From an uncultured Lachnospiraceae bacterium (GTDB taxonomy: Bacteria > Bacillota > Clostridia > Lachnospirales > Lachnospiraceae), in the NCBI GenBank assembly GCA_910585005.1, contig CAJUCN010000023.1, forward strand, positions 1-38,151: DNA of 38,151 nucleotides, written 5' to 3'. Shown piece by piece: positions 32,214 through 38,151 of this stretch. Under the pieces are notes generated by a model. That model ran no database searches. It saw only the letters and a program-made list of their open reading frames with translations, and was not told the origin of the DNA. How positions within the stretch are numbered: the first letter of the stretch is position 1; each line of letters opens with the position of its first letter. The position numbers and the translations under genes are program-made.

Positions 32214-33089
32214 TTGAGGGGGAAGATCATTAAGGGGATAGCCGGGTTTTACTATGTATACACAGACCTGGGGCTGGTAGAGTGTAAGGCCAAAGGAATC
32301 TTTCGGAAAGATAAAGTAAAGCCTTTGGTAGGCGATGATGTAGAGATCGTGCTGGTAGAGGGGGATCATCTTACAGGGAATATTGTGGAAATACTGCCAA
32401 GAAAAAATGCATTGGTAAGACCGGCATGCGCCAATGTGGATCAGACGTTGGTGATCTTTGCAATTGTAAAGCCTAATCCCAACTACAATCTCCTGGACCG
32501 CTTTTTGATCTCAATGGAAAAGCAAAAACTCCCCTCTGTGATTTGCTTTAATAAAAAAGATCTTGCAACGGACAAGGAGCAGGAAGAACTTTTGGCTGCA
32601 TATAGCGGTTGTGGATATCGAGTGATTTTTACAAGCGGCGCACAAAACCAGGGAATCGAAACGATCAGGGGCTGCCTTTTGGGGAAGACGACGGTGGTGG
32701 CAGGGCCTAGCGGCGTTGGGAAGTCTACGATCATCAATGCCCTTTATCCAAAGGCGAATATGGAAACCGGAGAGATCAGCAGAAAGATTGAGCGTGGAAG
32801 GCACACCACGCGACATGCCCAGCTTTTTGCCCTGCAAAGTGATACGTTTATTATGGATACGCCGGGATTTACTTCCTTAAGCCTGGGGGAGATGGAAAAG
32901 GAAGAATTGCAGGGGTTTTATCCCGAATTTGAACAATATGAAAAAGCCTGCCGCTTTGGGGGATGCGCTCATTTAAGTGAGCCGGTGTGCGGGGTGAAGG
33001 ATGCACTGGCTAAAGGGAAGATCAGTCAGGTGCGGTATGATAATTATACGATGTTGTACGAAGAATTAAAGAACCGAAAGAAGTACTAG
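32214..33089 (+). CDS. rsgA: Ribosome small-subunit assembly GTPase RsgA
   Basis: This 291-residue circularly permuted GTPase checks late 30S maturation. After an OB domain (1-70), the nucleotide motifs come in permuted order: NKKD (113-116), GPSGVGKST (164-172), then DTPG (215-218). A C-terminal zinc knuckle follows with Cys246, Cys251, His253 and Cys259. The start is TTG at 32214, 5 nt after GGAGGG, and gives the usual MRGKIIKGIAGFYYV opening. Its place behind prkC is conserved in Firmicutes. In many relatives rpe and thiN follow; here ychF follows at 20 nt instead. Confidence 0.95.
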   Translation: MRGKIIKGIAGFYYVYTDLGLVECKAKGIFRKDKVKPLVGDDVEIVLVEGDHLTGNIVEILPRKNALVRPACANVDQTLVIFAIVKPNPNYNLLDRFLISMEKQKLPSVICFNKKDLATDKEQEELLAAYSGCGYRVIFTSGAQNQGIETIRGCLLGKTTVVAGPSGVGKSTIINALYPKANMETGEISRKIERGRHTTRHAQLFALQSDTFIMDTPGFTSLSLGEMEKEELQGFYPEFEQYEKACRFGGCAHLSEPVCGVKDALAKGKISQVRYDNYTMLYEELKNRKKY

Positions 33090-33109
33090 TGTGAGAACGG
33101 AGGATAGGA

Positions 33110-34207
33110 ATGAAATTAGGAATTTTGGGATTACCCAATGTGGGAAAGAGTACGTTGTTCAATTCCCTTACAAAAGCAGGGGCGGAATCGGCAAACTACC
33201 CTTTTTGTACCATAGACCCTAACGTGGGGATTGTAGCAGTGCCGGATGAGAGGTTAAAGCTTCTTGGTGATATGTATCATTCCAAGAAGGTTACTCCGGC
33301 TGTCATCGAATTTGTGGATATTGCCGGATTGGTGAAAGGAGCTTCTAAAGGAGAAGGGCTGGGCAACCAGTTTCTTAGCAACATACGGGAAGTGGATGCG
33401 GTGGTGCATGTGGTGCGCTGCTTTGAGGATTCCAATGTGGTACATGTAGATGGATCCATTGACCCCTTAAGGGATATCGAGACCATTAACTTAGAATTGA
33501 TCTTTTCCGATCTTGAGATCTTGGAACGCCGGATTGCCAAGACAGGCAAGGCGGCCAGGATGGACAAGTCGCTTGCCAAAGAGGCATCGTTCCTTGAATC
33601 TTTAAAAGCCCATTTGGAGGAGGGCAGGCTGGCCGCAAGTTTTGAGACGGAAGATGAGGAGGAACGGGCGTTACTGGATTCCTACAATCTTCTTACGGAT
33701 AAGCCTGTTATTTTTGCGGCAAACGTAGGAGAAGAGGATCTGGCGGATGACGGAGCATCCAATCAGGGAGTTTGCAAGGTACGGGAATTTGCGGCCCAAA
33801 ACGGAAGCGGTGTGTTTGTAATCTGCGCCCAAATCGAGCAGGAGATCTCAGAACTGGATGAGGAAGAAAAGGCTATGTTTTTGGATGATTTAGGGCTTAA
33901 GGAGTCGGGCCTGGAAAAACTGATCCAGGCAAGTTACCGTCTGCTTGGGCTGATGAGTTTTCTGACGGCAGGAGAGGATGAGACCAGGGCGTGGACGATC
34001 AAGATAGGAACCAAGGCGCCTCAGGCAGCGGGGAAGATCCATACCGACTTTGAAAGAGGTTTTATCAAAGCGGAGGTGGTCAATTACAAGGATCTGTTAG
34101 AGCAGGGTTCCCTTGCGGCTGCCAGGGAAAAAGGGTTAGTAGGTATGGAAGGAAAGGACTATGTGGTAAAGGATGGGGATGTGATTCTGTTTAGATTTAA
34201 CGTCTGA
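33110..34207 (+). CDS. ychF: Redox-regulated ATPase/GTPase YchF (OLA1 family)
   Basis: This 365-residue Obg-family protein prefers ATP and binds ribosomes; it is tied to stress and redox responses. It shows the P-loop GLPNVGKSTLFN (7-18), the switch region NYPFCTIDPNVGIVAVPDER, the DIAGLVKGASKGEGLGNQFL box (split here by family convention), and the C-terminal TGS-like domain (FLTAGEDETRAWTIKIGTKA). Length is standard. A terminator lies 35 nt after the stop, and the integrated element begins just beyond it. Confidence 0.96.
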   Translation: MKLGILGLPNVGKSTLFNSLTKAGAESANYPFCTIDPNVGIVAVPDERLKLLGDMYHSKKVTPAVIEFVDIAGLVKGASKGEGLGNQFLSNIREVDAVVHVVRCFEDSNVVHVDGSIDPLRDIETINLELIFSDLEILERRIAKTGKAARMDKSLAKEASFLESLKAHLEEGRLAASFETEDEEERALLDSYNLLTDKPVIFAANVGEEDLADDGASNQGVCKVREFAAQNGSGVFVICAQIEQEISELDEEEKAMFLDDLGLKESGLEKLIQASYRLLGLMSFLTAGEDETRAWTIKIGTKAPQAAGKIHTDFERGFIKAEVVNYKDLLEQGSLAAAREKGLVGMEGKDYVVKDGDVILFRFNV

Positions 34208-34242
34208 TACAATTTCCTGTCGGGAAAATGTTGTAAACTCTG

Positions 34243-34274
34243 GGAGTTACCGCTTGCGGGCGGTAGCTCCTTTT
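34243..34274 (+). terminator. Terminator after ychF
   Basis: An 11-bp stem with one G-T pair (GGAGTTACCGC with GCGGTAGCTCC), loop TTGCGG, then TTTT. It closes the core operon. Confidence 0.85.
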
Positions 34275-34314
34275 GGCGTTTAACCCCTACCTTACCCCTA
34301 CCCGATATTTTTGC
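34275..34314. other. Probable element end with paired ACCCCTACC repeats
   Basis: Between the ychF terminator and the integrase stop lie two copies of ACCCCTACC (34283-34291 and 34294-34302), 11 bp apart and thus on one face of the helix. Short repeats beside an integrase gene are typical arm or core sites for the recombinase. The matching far end lies outside the window, so the exact attachment site cannot be fixed. Confidence 0.45.
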
Positions 34315-35472
34315 TCAATAGTTTACTGCGCTATCCAGTTTTCGGATTTCATCCTGTTTCAAATCGTCCAATACGTGCGTATAGGTATCGGCTGTTTCCT
34401 TTATGGTCGCATGACCTAAGAATTTCTGCATAACACGCACGTCCACATTATTTTCTGCCCCTCTGGTCGTGAAAGTATGACGCAGGCAATGAGGGTGGAT
34501 GTCACTGACACCGATTTTCTCACAGATAGAATAACAGGTGCGCCGTATATTGTTCGGGTCAAGAGGTCTGCCTAACTGGGTACAGAAAACAAGGTCATTG
34601 TCCTCGTATGCGCTACTGGCTTTTTCCTTATTTTTCTCCTGTTGCTCCCAGACATCAGCAAGTACTTTGATAGCCGTATCATTGAGAGGGATTGTTCGCT
34701 CACTGGACAGGGTTTTCGGTGTGCCAAATTCTAAGTGCCAATGTTCGTCTGCATTGTCAGGGTCTTTCACCTTGCGGAGGATTCTCCTGATGTGCAACTG
34801 GTTCTGCTCAAAGTCTATGTCCTGCCATTTCAGCCCTAATAATTCCCCAAGCCGCATACCTGTGCAGAGGTCGAAAATATAGACAACTCCCATATAGGTC
34901 ACTTTCGCCTGTTCCACAAATGCGTTTTGCTGTTCCTGTGTTAAAACATTGATTTGCGGCTTTGTTGTTTTGGGAAGTTTTACCCTGTTAGCGGTGTTAC
35001 GGACAATCAAGCCGTCATCTACCGCCGTTTCTAAGGCGTTGCTTAACAGCTTGTAAACATCTATTACCGTAGATGGCGCTAACCCCTTATCGGACAGGCT
35101 GTTGACAAATTTCTGAATGATGTCCTGTCGGAGTGCCTTTAGCTTATAGTGACCGATAGCTGGTTTGATGTGGTTTTTTACCTTTACCGTATAATTGATA
35201 TAGGTAGTAGGCTTTACATACCGCTTTTTGTATTCGGACATATAATAGTCAAGCCATTCGGCAAGGGTCATTTCTGTAGGATTGGTGATAATGCCTTTTT
35301 GCAGATTATTCAGCAAGTCGGTCATTTTGGCGGATACTTCCTGTCGGGTCTTTCCATACAGGGATTTACGCTGTTGCTTTCCGTCCGCTGAAATGCCAAT
35401 CGTTACACGGGCTTCCCATGTGCCATCTTTGCGTTTGCGGATAGAGCCTTCATTTTGTCCCCGTTTTGCCAT
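34315..35472 (-). CDS. int: Tyrosine site-specific integrase of an integrated element
   Basis: This 385-residue recombinase inserts and excises the element at the window's right end. It has an arm-binding N-terminal domain (about 1-60, with QNEGSIRKRKDGTWEARV), a SAM-like core-binding domain (65-165), and a catalytic domain with Arg207 (TGMRLGE), Lys253, His328-x-x-Arg331 (HCLRHTF), His354 (LGHAT) and the nucleophile Tyr364 (ADTYTHV). All expected catalytic residues are present, so it should be active. I start at ATG 35472, 9 nt after GGAGGA. It lies next to the XRE repressor gene in one unit, and its 3' end faces ychF. The style resembles integrases of Tn916-like elements and Firmicute prophages. 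Confidence 0.95.
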   Translation of the reverse strand: MAKRGQNEGSIRKRKDGTWEARVTIGISADGKQQRKSLYGKTRQEVSAKMTDLLNNLQKGIITNPTEMTLAEWLDYYMSEYKKRYVKPTTYINYTVKVKNHIKPAIGHYKLKALRQDIIQKFVNSLSDKGLAPSTVIDVYKLLSNALETAVDDGLIVRNTANRVKLPKTTKPQINVLTQEQQNAFVEQAKVTYMGVVYIFDLCTGMRLGELLGLKWQDIDFEQNQLHIRRILRKVKDPDNADEHWHLEFGTPKTLSSERTIPLNDTAIKVLADVWEQQEKNKEKASSAYEDNDLVFCTQLGRPLDPNNIRRTCYSICEKIGVSDIHPHCLRHTFTTRGAENNVDVRVMQKFLGHATIKETADTYTHVLDDLKQDEIRKLDSAVNY

Positions 35473-35477
35473 ATGAA

Positions 35478-36206
35478 TCAATCCTCCTTATCAAGCATTT
35501 CTTTAAACTGTTCCTCAAATTCTGTCATCTTTAATGATTTTTTAGAGCCTGTACGTTGTCCTGCCCTGATACGCAAGGCTTTTTTAGCATTTACAGAAAA
35601 GGTAAGAACAGATGAAATACCAGCCCGTCTAATGTCATCTATTATACTGTATATATCATCAAAGCCGCTGATGTGCGCCAGTTTCACAGCTATATCATCT
35701 GCGGTTAAACCATTTGTGCTCACTTTTTCAGATAAATACTTTCCATATGACGTTGACATTTCAATATATTCTGCAAATGAATAGAACAACTGTCCCATGC
35801 ACTCAATAAGATTTCGCCGTTGGGGATTTCCGTTGTTAAGAGACAATGAATTTATGGTATTTGCTATGGAATCAGCTAAAAAGTCTCCTTCATCTTCTGC
35901 AACCATATCCAAAGAATGAAGTAAGCGATTTACGCTATCTCGCTTGGAATAGTCCGTAGATGATGGATTCATTTTTTCTGTCAGTCCGTAAAGGTAATCA
36001 GCGGTGCATCCGTAATATTTTGCAAGGTCAATGAGGATAGTCTGGTCGGGAAGATGCCTGCCGCTTTCGTAACTGCTTAAAGCCTGTTTGGTAATACCGA
36101 TTTCGTCAGCAACATCTTTTTGCCCTAAATCTGTTTTTGCCTTGCGGAGTTCTTTTAACCGTTGTCCTACTATGCTTGCTAAATCTTCTTTAGAAGTTTT
36201 TCCCAT
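35478..36206 (-). CDS. XRE-family repressor of the integrated element
   Basis: This 242-residue protein has an XRE helix-turn-helix in residues ~12-75 (RLKELRKAKTDLGQKDVADE, then IGITKQALSSYESGRHLPDQ, and YYGCTADYLYGL). A long helical C-terminal region of no recognised family follows. It is divergent from the excisionase-like gene, with a palindrome over its own promoter, the normal layout of a phage or ICE master repressor. GGAG-type pairing before the ATG is present (AAAGGAGATAC). Its stop lies 6 nt from the integrase ATG, so both are co-transcribed. Whether it is inactivated by a metallopeptidase or by RecA cannot be told. Confidence 0.9.
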   Translation of the reverse strand: MGKTSKEDLASIVGQRLKELRKAKTDLGQKDVADEIGITKQALSSYESGRHLPDQTILIDLAKYYGCTADYLYGLTEKMNPSSTDYSKRDSVNRLLHSLDMVAEDEGDFLADSIANTINSLSLNNGNPQRRNLIECMGQLFYSFAEYIEMSTSYGKYLSEKVSTNGLTADDIAVKLAHISGFDDIYSIIDDIRRAGISSVLTFSVNAKKALRIRAGQRTGSKKSLKMTEFEEQFKEMLDKED

Positions 36207-36238
36207 GTTATTTGTATCTCCTTTCCGATGATATTGCT

Positions 36239-36267
36239 ATTATACTCCTTTTTATTCAAAAAGTAAA
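36239..36267 (-). promoter_or_regulatory. Promoter of the repressor-integrase unit
   Basis: On the minus strand TTTACT (36267-36262) and TATAAT (36244-36239) are separated by 17 bp. The gene starts 33 bases downstream. Confidence 0.7.
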
Positions 36268-36284
36268 TAGTCTAAAGATTATTT
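36265..36284. promoter_or_regulatory. Imperfect palindrome over the repressor promoter
   Basis: AAATAGTCT and AGATTATTT are complementary except at one base, with a 2-bp centre. It abuts the -35 box of the repressor promoter and is a good candidate operator for autoregulation. Confidence 0.5.
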
Positions 36285-36311
36285 CCTGATTAAGAAAAAA
36301 TAAAAAGTCCA

Positions 36312-36345
36312 TTGACAGGTAGCGGCTCATGTGTTATACTGTCAA
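36312..36345 (+). promoter_or_regulatory. Promoter of the excisionase-like gene within an inverted repeat
   Basis: A perfect -35 box TTGACA (36312-36317), 17-bp spacer and TATACT (36335-36340). The -35 is also the left arm of an inverted repeat, TTGACAG (36312-36318) with CTGTCAA (36339-36345), 20 bp apart. A repressor dimer or tetramer on these arms would shut the promoter. Confidence 0.75.
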
Positions 36346-36396
36346 CAGAAACACGATTCAGACAAGAATAGGAAATAATAAAGAGAGGAGAACGAT

Positions 36397-36630
36397 GTGA
36401 TGAACTACTGTTCCGAAGAAGATTTACCAATCATTATGCAGGCAAAGCACGTTCAGTCGGTTTTGGGGATTTCTAAAGGGAAAACATATGAACTTATGAA
36501 TTCCAGTGATTTCCCTACGATTTATCTCAACAAACGTATGGTTGTGCCAAAAGACAAGTTTTTTGAGTGGCTGAATCAAGACAAACGAAAAATCAAAAGG
36601 AGGGCAATTTATGTGTCAAGAAAAGGTTGA
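36397..36630 (+). CDS. Excisionase-like helix-turn-helix protein (HTH_17)
   Basis: This 77-residue protein has a MerR-like winged helix (MQAKHVQSVLGISKGKTYEL, MNSSDFPTIYLNKRMVVPK, DKFFEWL), the fold of excisionase-family DNA-binding proteins. The C terminus is strongly basic (KRKIKRRAIYVSRKG). In mobile elements such proteins bend the attachment site to favour excision or act as regulators. The start is GTG 36397 or ATG 36400, both within reach of AGGAG (36386-36390). It is divergent from the repressor and overlaps the next gene by 20 nt. Whether it is the true Xis is unproven. Confidence 0.8.
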   Translation: MMNYCSEEDLPIIMQAKHVQSVLGISKGKTYELMNSSDFPTIYLNKRMVVPKDKFFEWLNQDKRKIKRRAIYVSRKG

Positions 36631-37183
36631 AAATAAGATTAAGTTTAGCGGCTCATGTATGGATGTAAACACGGGTGCGGAAGTGATTTTTGAAGGATAC
36701 CGTGAAGGGGGCAACTTATTGCTGGAAGCTAAATGTATATCGGATATCTTAAAGAAACAAGCGGCTCAGGGGCAGAAGGCGCAACAATTTCTGGGTGCAG
36801 TCAGGTCTACACTCAAAAAATGTAAATATCTATCTCTGCTTTCAAGCCCTGAACAGAATGTAAGCTTGTTCTGTGAAATCAGAAGAAAATGTGACGGCGT
36901 TAGAATTGGTTATGTAGAGGATACGGATTATTTACTGGACTGTGAATATTTTTACATGCAGATTTTTAAACCTCCCGTAGAATCTCTTCCTCCTGTTGGA
37001 ACTTTCTTATTCCCACCAAGTGAGCTTGCATATTATTCAGAATTGTTCCAGTTGGGAGTGCTGAAACCTTATATGAATGATTCATCAAAGGAGTTCTACA
37101 TGATTGAAGACTTTGACAAGCGGTATATTCGTGTTTCCAATGCTCTTGTAAATTTTGATATTGCCAAATCAGAAATTCTGTAA
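36611..37183 (+). CDS. Element protein of unknown function
   Basis: This is a 190-residue soluble protein; I do not recognise the family. It has no signal peptide or membrane segment. The first ~75 residues look like beta strands followed by a helix (LLEAKCISDILKKQAAQGQK), and the C-terminal half is rich in aromatic residues (DCEYFYMQIFKPPVESLPP, YSELFQLGVL). AGGAGG lies 7 nt before the ATG, and the gene overlaps the excisionase-like gene by 20 nt, so the two are expressed together under the repressed promoter. A terminator follows. It may be an accessory or regulatory protein of the element. Confidence 0.75.
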   Translation: MCQEKVENKIKFSGSCMDVNTGAEVIFEGYREGGNLLLEAKCISDILKKQAAQGQKAQQFLGAVRSTLKKCKYLSLLSSPEQNVSLFCEIRRKCDGVRIGYVEDTDYLLDCEYFYMQIFKPPVESLPPVGTFLFPPSELAYYSELFQLGVLKPYMNDSSKEFYMIEDFDKRYIRVSNALVNFDIAKSEIL

Positions 37184-37190
37184 ATAAAGC

Positions 37191-37236
37191 ATAGCCCTAG
37201 AAGCCATTACAGTTTCTAGGGCTATTATATTATCTC
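37191..37236. terminator. Bidirectional terminator in the integrated element
   Basis: A perfect 12-bp stem (ATAGCCCTAGAA with TTCTAGGGCTAT) with an 11-nt loop, then an AT-rich stretch. It separates the plus-strand gene from the convergent minus-strand pair. Confidence 0.8.
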
Positions 37237-37517
37237 TTTTTCAAAATCCCCTCGTCAATCAAACTGGATACCCGTGCAAACTCTTCTTTGGGGTCATGTA
37301 CATAATATCCACAGGGAGCAGGGGGCGGTACTATATCCTCCCACATACATTCTACGCCCATTCCCTGTAAAGAGCCGAAAAGATAAGGGCAGTCATTACA
37401 ACCTTTATATTCTGGAGCTACTTTCCGCACTTTATCCTGTCGCTTACAGAAAATCCGTCCGTTTCCGTCCATATAATTAAAATGATTGACCGATTCCAGA
37501 TGAATAGCCATTTTCAT
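37230..37517 (-). CDS. Cysteine-containing element protein of unknown function
   Basis: This is a 95-residue protein with five cysteines spread as CKRQ, CNDC, ECMW and PCGYY, including one CxxC. The pattern suggests a bound zinc ion or iron-sulfur cluster, but I know no named family. It has no membrane segment or signal. It starts at ATG 37517, which overlaps the stop of the upstream gene (ATGA), with a G-rich binding site (GAGAGGGGG). It is co-transcribed with the gene to its right and converges on the excisionase-linked pair. Confidence 0.7.
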   Translation of the reverse strand: MKMAIHLESVNHFNYMDGNGRIFCKRQDKVRKVAPEYKGCNDCPYLFGSLQGMGVECMWEDIVPPPAPCGYYVHDPKEEFARVSSLIDEGILKKR

Positions 37518-38151
37518 TCCCCCTCTCCGTCAGTACCTATATCGGGCAGTTGAATGTAAGTGCCGTCATATCTCCAAGATTCTGTAGAAGTGATGATTAG
37601 TTCATTATCTTGAATAATGGCAGATGTATATACTCTGTCCTCAAATTCCCAGTTGATAAACTCCCAGCCTGTGTCTGCTCCGTTTCTGTCAAGGACAAAG
37701 GTTTCTGCTTCTGGCTCAAAGTACAGTACCAGTGAACCATTCTGCGTTTCTACATTTACAAATGTGTCTGTTTCAAAACATTGGTATCTGCCATAGGTGG
37801 TATATTCACCGTCCCTATAGAAATCATCAGCCTGTTCCTCTATAGCTGTTTCATTAGGCAATTCTGGCTCTTGTGTAGGTTTTGGTTGTTCTTCCTGTGT
37901 TTCAACATCACTGATATAAGTACCGTCCCAATTGATTTGAGTTTTATAAATTACAGGTCTGCCTGTTAAATCCTCAAATAAATACATACTTGATTCATAA
38001 GTCCAACCCAACATAATGTTTTCTGTAGTAGCGACACACTCTACATATCTTGTCTCATTATTCTTAGGTGAAGCAGGCAAGGCACAATATGCGTCCACAT
38101 AAAAACTGATACGATACTCGTTTTTAGATAGCTTTTCCACGGTTGGCTCCA
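37514..38151 (-). CDS. Element protein of unknown function, 5' end outside window
   Basis: This is an acidic protein, rich in Thr, Glu, Tyr and Trp, of at least 211 residues. The frame is open to the window edge: the GTG at 38140 is preceded by further codons (Glu-Pro-Thr) with no stop, so the real start lies beyond. A Pro/Glu-rich linker (QEEQPKPTQEPELPNETAIE) separates two segments. Each ends in a similar stretch, NWDGTYISD and RYDGTYIQL, suggesting two copies of one beta-rich module. These traits fit a secreted or surface protein or lipoprotein, but the signal sequence would be outside the window. Confidence 0.65.
   Translation of the reverse strand, partial: EPTVEKLSKNEYRISFYVDAYCALPASPKNNETRYVECVATTENIMLGWTYESSMYLFEDLTGRPVIYKTQINWDGTYISDVETQEEQPKPTQEPELPNETAIEEQADDFYRDGEYTTYGRYQCFETDTFVNVETQNGSLVLYFEPEAETFVLDRNGADTGWEFINWEFEDRVYTSAIIQDNELIITSTESWRYDGTYIQLPDIGTDGEGE

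Noticed and set aside
1..38151. CRISPR array, tRNA or rRNA genes, known riboswitch
   Set aside because: No regularly spaced repeats, cloverleaf-like sequences or recognised aptamer cores were seen.

Overview
The window reads as a chromosomal segment of an anaerobic Firmicute of the class Clostridia, most likely family Lachnospiraceae (an inference from gene content; no 16S is present). The grounds are a SCIFF peptide with its radical SAM maturase next to a fused secDF, an agr-type peptide quorum-sensing locus, an Rpn-family nuclease of the divergent ENQ type, a DUF1576 membrane protein, a TIGR04086 membrane protein, and the order priA-def-fmt-yugP-rsmB-rlmN-prpC-prkC-rsgA.

Region 1 (1 to about 5400) is accessory and partly decayed. 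It holds the end of an FtsX-type ABC permease, a frameshifted Cys-rich KTR remnant, a TipA-like MerR regulator co-transcribed with a frameshifted DUF2268 metalloprotease gene behind a MerR-type promoter with a 19-bp spacer, an XRE-regulator remnant, a TetR gene with a near-consensus promoter and a 25-bp palindromic operator, a stub of a flavodoxin-like reductase gene, an FMN-binding protein gene, and a YCII/WYL-regulator pair.

Region 2 (5600 to 12700) carries an Rpn-like nuclease, a DUF1576 membrane protein with a small companion, and an agr-like locus. In the locus an XRE gene, a LytTR response regulator and a GHKL kinase run on the plus strand and converge on agrB-agrD on the minus strand. 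A second XRE gene diverges from agrB. The 42-residue AgrD, at 11378-11506, has serine where most relatives have the ring-closing cysteine, so the signal may be a lactone.

Region 3 (12800 to 34210) is core genome. It includes a TIGR04086 protein, a CorC/CNNM protein, the SCIFF peptide and maturase (scfA, scfB), secDF, recJ, murE-priA, and def-fmt-zinc peptidase-rsmB-rlmN-prpC-prkC-rsgA-ychF. These serve secretion, DNA repair and replication restart, wall precursor synthesis, N-formyl-methionine metabolism, rRNA modification, PASTA-kinase signalling and ribosome assembly. Many neighbours overlap by 4-14 nt.

Region 4 (about 34270 to the end) is one end of an integrated element inserted behind the ychF terminator. 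It has a tyrosine integrase, an XRE repressor, a divergently transcribed excisionase-like gene with a promoter/operator region between them, and three unrecognised genes, the last running off the window. No tRNA, rRNA, CRISPR array or intact insertion sequence was seen.
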